Shown here piece by piece: positions 53,373 to 61,854 of a stretch of 64,000 nt of DNA. The notes beneath the pieces are model-generated. The model ran no database searches, was not told where the DNA came from, and saw only the letters and a program-made list of their open reading frames with translations. Location: NCBI GenBank assembly GCA_026415695.1, contig JAOAGP010000039.1:1-64000 (forward strand), in the 5' to 3' direction. The position numbers were made by a program, and so were the translations under genes. How positions within the stretch are numbered: position 1 is the first letter of the stretch; each line of letters begins with the position of its first letter. Source of the stretch: Thermodesulfovibrionales bacterium (GTDB lineage Bacteria > Nitrospirota > Thermodesulfovibrionia > Thermodesulfovibrionales > Dissulfurispiraceae).

Positions 53373-54241
53373 TAACTATTACAAAGGCTGGCTGGCTTTA
53401 TATCGCCACCACAATCTTTTTGGGTTTTGCTGCTATCAATACTGCAAATAATCTGATATACCTTATCGTATCAGCACTTCTTAGTTTTATGGCAATATCA
53501 GGTTTCATTGGAAGGAGAAACATCCAGAGGTTAGATGTAGAGATACTAACACCTGATGAAATATATGTAAACACAAAGACACCAATAAGGATAAAGGTCA
53601 TCAACAACAAATCCTTCTTGCCGTCTTTTCTCATCAGGGTGTTGGTCTTTGACCAAAAAACACTACTGCCATTTATTGATAAAAAATCGTCATCTTATAG
53701 ATATACTGAGGGGATTTTTCACAAAAGGGGGAACAACAAGATAGATAATATCTCTGTCTGTTCGGTCTTTCCTTTTAATTTTTTTATAAGATGTAGAGGC
53801 ATTAAAAAAGGTCAAACAATTTTAGTATTTCCTCAACCATTGATATGTCCATCGTTATCTGCTAATACAATAGATGCTAACAAACACAAGGGAGAGACAA
53901 GTGTAGATAACATTGGTTTTGAGGCTGATTTGTTATCTATCAGAAACTACATCATTGGAGATCCGCTAAAATACATTCATTGGAAGGCATCAGCAAAGAC
54001 CGATAAACTCAAGACCAAAGAACTCTCATCTTTAGAGACCGAACCAGTCATCATAGACTTGGATTCATTACCTTTTGATATTGAGACAAGACTTTCCTGT
54101 GCTACATACCTTATAAATCAATTCTATAGAGCAAAGATACCTTTTGGACTAAAGATTGGTGAAGAGGTGTTTGAACCAGATTTCACATTAGAACATAAGT
54201 TAAAACTCCTCAAGATACTTGCACTGTATGAAGGCAAATAA
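53372..54241 (+). CDS. DUF58 family protein, apparent AUA start
   Basis: Partner of MoxR ATPases, about 289 residues. The family N-terminus ITKAGWLYIATTIFLGFAAI is encoded from 53372, yet no ATG, GTG or TTG exists in frame between the stop at 53318-53320 and 53420. The best candidate is ATA at 53372, which shares its first base with the moxR TAA stop (TAATA, like the common TAATG overlap). Two membrane segments lie near the N-terminus. The DUF58 signature GDPLKYIHWKASAKTDKLKTK is near residue 205. A sequencing error or ATT at 53378 are alternatives; TTG at 53420 would remove conserved residues. Confidence 0.8.
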   Translation: MTITKAGWLYIATTIFLGFAAINTANNLIYLIVSALLSFMAISGFIGRRNIQRLDVEILTPDEIYVNTKTPIRIKVINNKSFLPSFLIRVLVFDQKTLLPFIDKKSSSYRYTEGIFHKRGNNKIDNISVCSVFPFNFFIRCRGIKKGQTILVFPQPLICPSLSANTIDANKHKGETSVDNIGFEADLLSIRNYIIGDPLKYIHWKASAKTDKLKTKELSSLETEPVIIDLDSLPFDIETRLSCATYLINQFYRAKIPFGLKIGEEVFEPDFTLEHKLKLLKILALYEGK

Positions 54242-56144
54242 AGAGATCAGCATAGAGTTAATACTCAAGGGGATTTCATACATCATTGCGGTTACCGCTT
54301 TTATGTCTGTATTTATGCACATAGGCATTGTGTATAAGTTAATAGGTGTGTTTTTGCTTGGATTGTCATTAAGCATTGATTTTAAGACAAGGATATATGT
54401 CCAAAGGACTATTATCAATCTGACCACCGTTTTTATCCTATTTGCCACATTTTATAGGATAGACCTAAACGACCCTGCAACACCAGTGATTGAGGGATTG
54501 ACAGTGTTGTTGTTTGTAAAATTTCTTGAAGAGAAGGCATTTAGGGATTATATGCAGATATACACCATCTCATTATTTATACTTTCAGGGTCTGCACTTT
54601 ATAACATTGATATGAGTTTTTTGGCGTTTTTCCTTACACAGTTTTTCCTGACAGGCATAGCAATAGTAATACTTACCTTTTATTCAGAAAACAAAGAAAC
54701 ACGACTTACCATCAATGCAATTACTAAAACCATAACAACCGCCTTGCTAATCCCCTTAATCTCAATACCTATGCTGATTGGGCTTTTTTTCATACTGCCA
54801 AGGACAACCTTACCCCTCTTTACCTTTTTAAACAGACCTGAAAAGGGTATTACTGGTTTTACAGACAACATAAGATTAGGAGATGTGTCGGGGATTCAGG
54901 AGGATGCATCTGTCATCTTTAGGGCAAACATGCCAAGGGTGGATGACAATAGCCTTTACTGGCGTGGCGTTGTGCTTGATTATTTTGACGGCATCTCATG
55001 GACAAGGTCTAATAGGGATGTTACTGATGTCTTGAGTCAAAGAGGATTAAAGGGGGAGGTTATTCAGCAGGGTATCTTTTTAGAACCTTATGACAATCGT
55101 TATCTCTTTGGTTTGGACAGACCTGTTGGTATTAACATGCGAGGAGCAAGATTTCAATACGATCTGACCGTAATGGCTGATGATGTTATCAAAAAGAGGA
55201 CATACTATGTAGTAAACTCAATTAAACAACAGGCTGTAGAGACAATAAGAATAGACACAGAAGTTTATACTCAACTGCCAGAGATATCTGATAAGGTGAA
55301 GAATCTTTCAAGGTCTTTAACAGAAGGGAAAGATGCACTATCTGCAGTAAACTCAATAGTGAGTTTCTTTTCAGAAAAAAACTTTAAGTATTCATTACAA
55401 AACCTACCCATCACACAAAACCCCCTTGAGGATTTCCTTTTTGAATACAGATTTGGCAATTGTGAATACTTTGCATCGGCAACGGCTGTGCTTTTAAGGG
55501 CAAGTGGTATCCCTGCAAGGCTTGTTGTTGGTTACAGAGGCGGGTATTACAATCCCATTGCAGGATACTATGTAGTCACACAACAAAGTGCTCATGTGTG
55601 GACAGAGGTATATATAAATCGTCATTGGGTGAGGATTGATACTACTCCCGGTTCATTTATAGTAGGTCAGAGGGATGCTTCATTTCAACAAAAAATAAGG
55701 ATTTACCTTGATACAATAAACTACTACTGGAATCAGATGATCATTGGTTATGACTTTGAAAAACAGATGAGGGGATTTAGGACATTTCAATCTACGATTA
55801 GGGGGTTGAAGTTCCCTTCGTTTCAGGATTTAAAATCTTTCATCCCATACATACTTTTTTTTATAGGTATCTTGATAACAATTAAGGTGATAATAAATGT
55901 AGTAATGCAAAGGAAGACCTTTGAACAAAGGCTGATACAGGATTTTGAAAAAAGGCTCAAAAAGAAGGGCTATATTAGAAAAAAACATCAGGGGTTAAGG
56001 GATTTTGTTGAAACGATTAGAGATGATGAATACAAGCAAAAGGTATTCTTGTTTGTTAAAGAGGTTGAGGAGGTATTTTATAAAGACATAAAACCTTCAA
56101 GACAACACAAAAAGAGGTTCAAGGAACTATTGCGCGCCTTATGA
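54228..56144 (+). CDS. Transglutaminase-like membrane protein (TgpA/DUF3488 type)
   Basis: 638 residues. About five or six membrane helices occupy residues 10-200. The periplasmic transglutaminase domain (about 400-500) keeps Cys, His and Asp in RFGNCEYFASATAVLLRASG, QQSAHVWTEVYINRHW and RIDTTPGSF. One more membrane helix near 545-565 precedes a cytoplasmic tail of the DUF4129 type. TgpA-like proteins partner MoxR and DUF58, probably in envelope protein processing. The ATG at 54228 overlaps DUF58 by 14 bases; an in-frame TTG is 9 bases earlier. The stop overlaps rsmE by 4 bases. Confidence 0.9.
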   Translation: MKANKEISIELILKGISYIIAVTAFMSVFMHIGIVYKLIGVFLLGLSLSIDFKTRIYVQRTIINLTTVFILFATFYRIDLNDPATPVIEGLTVLLFVKFLEEKAFRDYMQIYTISLFILSGSALYNIDMSFLAFFLTQFFLTGIAIVILTFYSENKETRLTINAITKTITTALLIPLISIPMLIGLFFILPRTTLPLFTFLNRPEKGITGFTDNIRLGDVSGIQEDASVIFRANMPRVDDNSLYWRGVVLDYFDGISWTRSNRDVTDVLSQRGLKGEVIQQGIFLEPYDNRYLFGLDRPVGINMRGARFQYDLTVMADDVIKKRTYYVVNSIKQQAVETIRIDTEVYTQLPEISDKVKNLSRSLTEGKDALSAVNSIVSFFSEKNFKYSLQNLPITQNPLEDFLFEYRFGNCEYFASATAVLLRASGIPARLVVGYRGGYYNPIAGYYVVTQQSAHVWTEVYINRHWVRIDTTPGSFIVGQRDASFQQKIRIYLDTINYYWNQMIIGYDFEKQMRGFRTFQSTIRGLKFPSFQDLKSFIPYILFFIGILITIKVIINVVMQRKTFEQRLIQDFEKRLKKKGYIRKKHQGLRDFVETIRDDEYKQKVFLFVKEVEEVFYKDIKPSRQHKKRFKELLRAL

Positions 56145-56848
56145 CCATCTACATTGAAAATATAGACAATACAGAAATTGTTCTTGACAAGGAAAGGGCT
56201 CATTACCTTCTTAATGTGATGAGATGCAACATCGGAGATAAAATTGAGATAATTGATGGCAAGGGGAAAAGATATCTTGCAGTCATAAAATCAAAAGGCA
56301 ATCTTGTAGCAGTAAGCCTAATGGATACAATATCGGTGGATATACATCCATACCCAACTATTCTATGTCAGTCAATTATCAAAGGTGCTAATATGGATCT
56401 GATAATAAGACAAACCACCGAACTTGGTGTAAAAGAGATATATCCACTTATAACACAAAGGACGATTGTGAGGGAGACATCAAGACTAAAAAGGTGGAAA
56501 AGGATTGCAGAGGAATCTTCAGAGCAATCGGGCAGGTCGTATATACCGATTATACATGAGCCTGTTAAACTCAACGAGATTGTGCGTGGTATTGATACAC
56601 AAAAGGATATCTGCCTTGTATTTCAAAAAAATGGTAGCAGACTCAATCCTTCGGTGTTTAAAAACCCTGTCAGTAAGAGGATTTTTCTATTCATAGGACC
56701 TGAAGGTGATTTTACTGTTGAAGAATTGAGGATGATGTCTGATGTTGGCATAAAAAGTATCTCTTTAGGGAGATTTGTCTTAAGGGCGGACACTGCAGGG
56801 ATTATTGCAGTAGCACTTGTTCATCACTACATTGATGACTATGAGTGA
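56141..56848 (+). CDS. rsmE: 16S rRNA (uracil-1498-N3)-methyltransferase
   Basis: SPOUT-class methyltransferase that methylates U1498 in the 30S subunit. 235 residues. An N-terminal PUA-like domain has LDKERAHYLLNVMRCNIGDK. The SPOUT knot has QSIIKGANMDLIIRQTTELG, ESSEQSGRSYIPII, FLFIGPEGDFTVEEL and SLGRFVLRADTAGIIAV. Start overlaps the transglutaminase stop (ATGA). It leads into a cluster of translation-related genes (rsfS, rlmH, RNase P). Confidence 0.95.
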   Translation: MTIYIENIDNTEIVLDKERAHYLLNVMRCNIGDKIEIIDGKGKRYLAVIKSKGNLVAVSLMDTISVDIHPYPTILCQSIIKGANMDLIIRQTTELGVKEIYPLITQRTIVRETSRLKRWKRIAEESSEQSGRSYIPIIHEPVKLNEIVRGIDTQKDICLVFQKNGSRLNPSVFKNPVSKRIFLFIGPEGDFTVEELRMMSDVGIKSISLGRFVLRADTAGIIAVALVHHYIDDYE

Positions 56849-56880
56849 TTTGATATAAAATTAATGCCAAAAACTTAAAA

Positions 56881-56885
56881 GGAGG
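56881..56885 (+). promoter_or_regulatory. Ribosome binding site that decides the rsfS start
   Basis: GGAGG preceded by AAAA, 9 bases before ATA 56895. An ATG lies only 3 bases after it (56888-56890), but in another frame that stops after 17 codons, so the site serves the ATA-started rsfS frame. Confidence 0.65.
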
Positions 56886-56894
56886 TAATGGAAG

Positions 56895-57242
56895 ATAGAA
56901 AGCAAGGACATAGCATTATTAATAGGAAAGGCTGCATTTGACAAAAAGGCTGATGATGTTTTGATTTTACAATTAGGTAATCTCACCATTATTGCAGACT
57001 ATTTTGTAATCTGCTCAGGAGACTCACCTATACACACAAGGGCAATCAGTGATTGGATAGAGGAATCATTGGCAAGATTGGGGATTAAGCCATTGAGGAT
57101 TGAAGGTCAGAGTTATGCCCATTGGATACTACTTGATTACGGGTCAGTGGTTGTTCATGTTTTTGAAAAGGAGACAAGGGCGTATTATGAACTTGAAAAA
57201 CTCTGGATTGACGCTGATAGGATAGAGATCAACAAGGACTAA
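56895..57242 (+). CDS. rsfS: Ribosomal silencing factor RsfS, apparent AUA start
   Basis: Binds L14 of the 50S subunit and blocks joining of subunits in starvation. The conserved N-terminus IESKDIALLIGKAAFDKKAD and IIADYFVICSGDSPIHTRAI, WIEESLARLG, and DYGSVVVHVFEKETRAYYEL are diagnostic. The frame is bounded by TAA at 56886-56888; between it and a TTG at 56961 there is no ATG, GTG or TTG. Starting at 56961 would discard 22 conserved residues. ATA at 56895 gives the usual MESK-type start and sits 9 bases after GGAGG. Length from there: 115 residues, normal. RNA-level correction or a sequencing error are alternatives. Confidence 0.88.
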   Translation: MESKDIALLIGKAAFDKKADDVLILQLGNLTIIADYFVICSGDSPIHTRAISDWIEESLARLGIKPLRIEGQSYAHWILLDYGSVVVHVFEKETRAYYELEKLWIDADRIEINKD

Positions 57243-57248
57243 AGGATT

Positions 57249-57698
57249 TTGAAGATAAGGCTGATATGCTTTGGAAGGACTAAAGCGGATTTCATAAGAC
57301 TTGCTACAAGTCACTACCTCAAACTCATAAGCCCGTTTGTAAGCCTATCAGTCCAAGAACTCAAGGAGCAAAGGGCTAAATCAATACATCACTCACTCAA
57401 GGTAGAGGCAGAAAGACTTTTTAAGACAACACAGAGATATTACCTTCTTGATGTAGAGGGGATGGAGTTTACATCAATAGGCTTTGCGGATTTTGTAAGG
57501 CAAGGATTAGCAAATGAAAGAACCCTTGATTTTGTGATTGGTGGTGCCTTTGGTGTTTGTCAAGAGGTTAAGCAAAAGGCGATAAAACTCATCTCTCTTT
57601 CAAGAATGACCTTACCACACGAGATTGCAAAGGTGTTACTTTTAGAACAGATTTATAGGGCATTTACTATCATAAATAACAAGGAGTATCACTATTAA
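57249..57698 (+). CDS. rlmH: 23S rRNA (pseudouridine-1915-N3)-methyltransferase
   Basis: Small SPOUT methyltransferase acting on the assembled ribosome. 149 residues. N-terminus MKIRLICFGRTKADFIRLA; C-terminal knot with DFVIGGAFGVCQEVKQKAI, SLSRMTLPHEIAKVLLLEQI and YRAFTIINNKEYHY, the characteristic end. Start is TTG at 57249, 6 bases after rsfS. The HARP-type RNase P gene follows with no gap. Confidence 0.95.
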   Translation: MKIRLICFGRTKADFIRLATSHYLKLISPFVSLSVQELKEQRAKSIHHSLKVEAERLFKTTQRYYLLDVEGMEFTSIGFADFVRQGLANERTLDFVIGGAFGVCQEVKQKAIKLISLSRMTLPHEIAKVLLLEQIYRAFTIINNKEYHY

Positions 57699-58298
57699 AT
57701 GAAGGATATCAAGGTGGCAAAGAAAGTGGTTATAGATACAAGTTTGTTTGTAAACCCTGATGTGAGGTATGGATTTGGAAAGACACCAACCGATGCCTTT
57801 AGGTCATTTCTAAATGATATAAAGGCATTGCCCCATATTGAGTTTTACATGCCGCCATCGGTATTTGAGGAACTCAAAAACTTTCTTGATCTAAACAACA
57901 TTGCATCTGAGGACATAATCTATTTGATACAAAAATCACCCAAAAGACACGAACTAATGTGTCCTGCTTACTTGCTATACGAACTTATTGAGGAGATGAG
58001 AGACAGGGTAAATAAGGGATTGAGGATTGCTGAAAAATCGGTTAGAAGTGTTGAGCATCAAAAGGTTGATGAGATTATACAAGATTTAAGAAGGAAATAC
58101 AGAGATGCCTTAAGGGAAGGCATCATTGACAGTAAAGAGGATGTTGACCTATTGTTGCTTGCGATGGAGTTAGATGCGTTTTTGATAACAGCAGACAAAG
58201 GACTTTCAAAGTGGGCGGATAAATTGGGCATAAAGTGGCTTTTTTGTCAGAGTTTTATTGATTTCATGAAGGCTGAAAAACAAACCTCAAATCAATAA
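57699..58298 (+). CDS. Protein-only RNase P, HARP type (PIN domain; 'RNA ligase partner' family)
   Basis: 199 residues. It matches the Aquifex aeolicus protein-only RNase P (Aq_880, 191 residues) as I remember it: FYMPPSVFEEL, NKGLRIAEKS, RKYRDALREGIIDSKEDVD and ITADKGLSKWADKLGIK. The PIN-fold acidic residues are Asp13 (VIDTSLF), Asp144, Asp148 and Asp166, with the same spacings as Asp7, 138, 142 and 160 of Aq_880. Residues 85-135 form the helical tRNA-binding insertion. It should remove 5' leaders from tRNA precursors without RNA. Databases often call this family 'RNA ligase partner'; no RNA ligase is near. It overlaps the convergent gene by 7 bases. Confidence 0.9.
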   Translation: MKDIKVAKKVVIDTSLFVNPDVRYGFGKTPTDAFRSFLNDIKALPHIEFYMPPSVFEELKNFLDLNNIASEDIIYLIQKSPKRHELMCPAYLLYELIEEMRDRVNKGLRIAEKSVRSVEHQKVDEIIQDLRRKYRDALREGIIDSKEDVDLLLLAMELDAFLITADKGLSKWADKLGIKWLFCQSFIDFMKAEKQTSNQ

Positions 58299-59713
58299 GC
58301 ACCCTCTTTTAAAAACACAACCTTGAAGGTCTTTAAGAGGATAACGATGTCAAGCCACAAAGACCAATTTATTACATAAAATGAATCCAACCTTGCCCTT
58401 TCTTTCATGGTCAACTTATTTCTACCAGATACCTGCCAAAGCCCTGTAATCCCCGGTTTTACCTCTTTATAAAACTCTGCCAAATGACCATAATACTGCT
58501 CCAATTCTTCTTTCAAAAGTGGTCTTGGTCCGATTAAACTCATCTCACCTTTTAATACATTTAAAACTTGTGGTAATTCATCAAGGGAGGTTATTCGTAG
58601 TATTTTGCCTACTTTTGTAATCCGTGGATCATCTTTTAATTTGTAATACTCCTCAAATTCCGTTTTTGCAGAGGGGTTTTTATTTAAAAATTCTTTAAGC
58701 CTTTCCTCTGCATCAACATACATCGTCCTAAACTTATAGACATAAAATTCCTGACCAAAACGTCCCACCCTTTTTTGCCTAAAGAAGACCGGACCTTTTG
58801 AGTCAATCTTGATTAGTAAAGCAACAAAACACACCATAACAATAAATATAGGCATTATAAGTAATGATACGGTGTAATCAAAGGTCATCTTTATAAGTGT
58901 GTTGACAGGGTCTTTAAGATTGTTTTTTATGTGCAACACTGGGGAGTCGTCCTTAAAAAGTGAGGCTATTTCGGTGTTTAGATGTGAGATGAAATCAATA
59001 TCTGGCATGACATACACATTTTTTATTGCCATCTGTATCTGACTAACATTGCCGTTTATGCACTTGTCATTCTTAAGTGATATAAATGCGGTGGTAGCCC
59101 CAATTAATTTTGCTATCCTTTTGAGCCATTTTATAGACTTATATACCTTTATATCCCTGTTCATTATTTTGATACTGCCAACGACATCGCTAAACACACA
59201 TCCTACGGCATATCCAATGTATTTATCATCCTCAATCAACTGACACATCCTTTTGGCATTTTCAATATCTGATACAACTATGACATGCTCAATCCCTATA
59301 CCTTTTTTGTGTAGAAGTTTTTTTGTAAACGCCCTCAATGTTGGTATTAAAAAGAGGCTATACAAGAATATGAGCAATACAAAGAGTCTTGATACCTCAT
59401 CGGTCATCTTTGACAGTGTAATAATGGCTAATACAATCATAAGGCAAAGGAAAGTTGACTTTACAATCTGTTTTGTATCAATCCAAAAGTTTTGTCTCTT
59501 TGTATAAAGTCCTGCATAACCTAAAAGTGCTATGAGTATGATAGGTATCCAGACTTGCTTAAGAATAAAAAGAGCAGATGTTATGTCAAATAGAGGGAAA
59601 TTTAGAAATGAATAGTTTAATGCTGATCTTGTTAGGTATGCCAAACAAAATGAAATATAAAAACCTAATACATCAGCAAAGATAAGTATAAGGGTGTAAA
59701 TCGTCTTATTCAC
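58292..59713 (-). CDS. Polyprenyl-phosphate sugar-1-phosphate transferase (WbaP/EpsE type)
   Basis: Initiates repeat-unit synthesis by moving a sugar 1-phosphate to undecaprenyl phosphate. 473 residues: four N-terminal membrane helices (about 5-130), a CoA-binding-like middle domain (about 140-260), a fifth helix (about 275-300) and the catalytic domain with FRQKRVGRFGQEFYVYKFRT, DELPQVLNVLKGEMSLIGPR and EVKPGITGLWQVSGRN. Overlaps the upstream GT4 gene by 8 bases. Sugar specificity (glucose or galactose type) cannot be told. Confidence 0.93.
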   Translation of the reverse strand: MNKTIYTLILIFADVLGFYISFCLAYLTRSALNYSFLNFPLFDITSALFILKQVWIPIILIALLGYAGLYTKRQNFWIDTKQIVKSTFLCLMIVLAIITLSKMTDEVSRLFVLLIFLYSLFLIPTLRAFTKKLLHKKGIGIEHVIVVSDIENAKRMCQLIEDDKYIGYAVGCVFSDVVGSIKIMNRDIKVYKSIKWLKRIAKLIGATTAFISLKNDKCINGNVSQIQMAIKNVYVMPDIDFISHLNTEIASLFKDDSPVLHIKNNLKDPVNTLIKMTFDYTVSLLIMPIFIVMVCFVALLIKIDSKGPVFFRQKRVGRFGQEFYVYKFRTMYVDAEERLKEFLNKNPSAKTEFEEYYKLKDDPRITKVGKILRITSLDELPQVLNVLKGEMSLIGPRPLLKEELEQYYGHLAEFYKEVKPGITGLWQVSGRNKLTMKERARLDSFYVINWSLWLDIVILLKTFKVVFLKEGAY

Positions 59714-60827
59714 CGAGATGCCTTTTTATCTTGTCTTCAATGAAGTCCCTAAATCTTTCCTTAAAGATCTCTTTACTGAAATTCTCTGAATGTCTTCTAA
59801 TCAACTCTGGGTCAAACCTGTCTTCAATCTCCAAAAAATATCTTACAGTGTTTATAAGTGAATCAACATCCTGTTTATAAAAGTATATCCCAGTTTTACC
59901 ATTTACAACGGTCTCAAGTGTTCCCCCCTTTGCATATGAGATAACAGGACATCCACATGCCTGTGCCTCAACAGGAACTATACCAAAGTCCTCTTCTGCA
60001 GCAAATACAAGGCATCTTGCAGTCTGCATGTATTTTTTTAGTTCATCATGTTTAAGCCACCCCAAAAACTCAACATTCTTTGAGGCAATTGACTTTATCT
60101 TGTTCATATCAGGACCGTCTCCAATAACCATTAATTTCAAGTCTGGGAGACGACTAAATGCAGAAACAATTAGGTCAATTCTTTTGTAGGGAACCATCCG
60201 TGAAACAGTAATGAAATAGTCCTCTTTCTTTTGTCTAAAGTCAAATGATAACACATCCACAGGTGGATATATAACCTCTGCATCTCTTTTGTAAACCTTC
60301 CAAATTCTCTTTTTTATGTAGTTTGAGTTTGCAATTAGATAGTCAACCCTGTTTATTGAACCTACATCCCAAATCCTGATGTAATGTAATATCATCTTGG
60401 CTAAGAGTCCTTTTATCCCCTTTTTGAATCCTGATTGTTTTAGATACAGATGATACATATCCCATGCATATCTAATTGGAGTGTGCATGTAAGATATATG
60501 TAGTTGGTTTGAGTTAGTGATTACACCTTTAGCTACCGCATGACTGCTTGATATGATGATATCATATTCCGAAAGGTCAAAACCCTCAATCGCAAAGGGC
60601 ATAAGTGGTAGATATTTTCTATAGTGCTTTTTTGCAAATGGTAAGGACTGAATAAAGGATGTGTTTATCTTGGCTTGTTGAAATGACATTTTTTTTATGG
60701 CATTGTAATCGCAGATAAGTGTAAATATATCTGCTGGGTATATCTCATATATAGCATCTAATACGCCCTCTGCACCACCCATTGTCATGAGCCAGTCGTG
60801 AACAAGTGCTACCTTATATGCCTTCAT
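59706..60827 (-). CDS. Glycosyltransferase family 4
   Basis: 373-residue GT-B enzyme. N-terminal KVALVHDWLMTMGGAEGVLD (glycine-rich acceptor region), then the nucleotide-sugar site: VSRMVPYKRIDLIVSAFSRL, FAAEEDFGIVPVEAQACGCP with the E-x7-E motif, and GGTLETV. ATG at 60827 is chosen because AAGGG lies 6 bases before it; an ATG at 60842 lies inside the preceding gene. The start overlaps the upstream GT2 gene by 14 bases. Donor probably a GDP- or UDP-sugar. Confidence 0.9.
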   Translation of the reverse strand: MKAYKVALVHDWLMTMGGAEGVLDAIYEIYPADIFTLICDYNAIKKMSFQQAKINTSFIQSLPFAKKHYRKYLPLMPFAIEGFDLSEYDIIISSSHAVAKGVITNSNQLHISYMHTPIRYAWDMYHLYLKQSGFKKGIKGLLAKMILHYIRIWDVGSINRVDYLIANSNYIKKRIWKVYKRDAEVIYPPVDVLSFDFRQKKEDYFITVSRMVPYKRIDLIVSAFSRLPDLKLMVIGDGPDMNKIKSIASKNVEFLGWLKHDELKKYMQTARCLVFAAEEDFGIVPVEAQACGCPVISYAKGGTLETVVNGKTGIYFYKQDVDSLINTVRYFLEIEDRFDPELIRRHSENFSKEIFKERFRDFIEDKIKRHLGE

Positions 60828-61854
60828 ATCGTCCCTTTTCATCTTTTAAGCCATGGTATATAGCCTTTAAAACAAGCCACATTCTTTGAAACCCGTATCT
60901 CCAACATCTTAAAAAAGATGAGACAATTGATGCCATTAAAACGCTTGGTAGGCAATAAAAAAAATACTTTTTGGTGATTAGTATCCTATTTCTGTGAGAA
61001 TAGTAGTCTGTAACAGGTGTTTTTGTCTTTTTCCTCTTGCTTGAGCCAATCGTTGATCCTTCTTTATGGTAGACGATGCTATCGTTACATTGGATGATAT
61101 CCCATTTCTTTCTTTTCCCTCTTAATATCCAATCTAACTCTTCAAAATATAAAAAGTATTCCTCTGACATCAAGCCGACATCAAGTATAAACTCCCTCTT
61201 AACTAACATAGCTGCACCAACGATGTAGTCAATCCTTGCTGGTTTTATCCCGTTGTCTAATTTATTGTTAAGGTTTTGCACAGGCATTCCAATACATCTA
61301 AAATACCTCCCTCCTAATGCATTTATCCTTGTAGGGTCATCAAAATAAAGCAACTTGCTTCCGATAATACCAACCTTTTTTTCTTTACTTATAGCATCTG
61401 CAAGGCTTGTTATTATTGATAGACTATCATCCTTTACAACAGTATCGTTATTTAAAATCCACACATACTTACATTTCACATCTGCTAAAGCAAGTATCAT
61501 TGCTATATTATTTCCCCCTGCAAAACCAACATTTTCATCTAACAAGATAATGTTTAGTTTGTGTAAGACATCTTGCCTTACATCTGATAAGGTCATAATC
61601 TTATAATCAACAGTCTGTCTTTGAATGGGTAATGCCAGATACCTTAAAGGATGATCTTTAGGTATGTAGTGATTTAACCTGCCCTCAAGCCAATTTTTCA
61701 TGTTATTTGCTGAATCATCTGTAGAACCGTTATCAACCACAATAACCTTGTAGTTGTTGTATCTAAGCCTAAAGATACTCTCAAGACAAAGGATAGTATC
61801 CCCCCAACCATTGTAGTTTACGATTACTATGTAAACAAGTGGCTCAACCATCAA
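60814..61854 (-). CDS. Glycosyltransferase family 2 (rhamnosyltransferase-like)
   Basis: 346-residue GT-A enzyme: VYIVIVNYNGWGDTILCLES, VIVVDNGSTDDSANNM, FAGGNNIAM, WILNNDTVV (the DxD-type metal site) and YFLYFEELDWILRGK. A C-terminal hydrophobic stretch near 295-315 may associate with the membrane. It shows a ~35-residue insertion at about 55-90 relative to compact GT2 proteins. Its start overlaps the preceding gene's stop by 4 bases. Confidence 0.9.
   Translation of the reverse strand: MMVEPLVYIVIVNYNGWGDTILCLESIFRLRYNNYKVIVVDNGSTDDSANNMKNWLEGRLNHYIPKDHPLRYLALPIQRQTVDYKIMTLSDVRQDVLHKLNIILLDENVGFAGGNNIAMILALADVKCKYVWILNNDTVVKDDSLSIITSLADAISKEKKVGIIGSKLLYFDDPTRINALGGRYFRCIGMPVQNLNNKLDNGIKPARIDYIVGAAMLVKREFILDVGLMSEEYFLYFEELDWILRGKRKKWDIIQCNDSIVYHKEGSTIGSSKRKKTKTPVTDYYSHRNRILITKKYFFYCLPSVLMASIVSSFLRCWRYGFQRMWLVLKAIYHGLKDEKGRYEGI

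Noticed and set aside
53420-54241. DUF58 gene starting at TTG 53420
   Set aside because: It would drop conserved residues ITKAGWLYIATTIF that precede it in the same open frame, so I used the upstream ATA instead.
56961-57242. rsfS starting at TTG 56961
   Set aside because: The family N-terminus and the strong ribosome binding site lie upstream; a 93-residue protein would be truncated.
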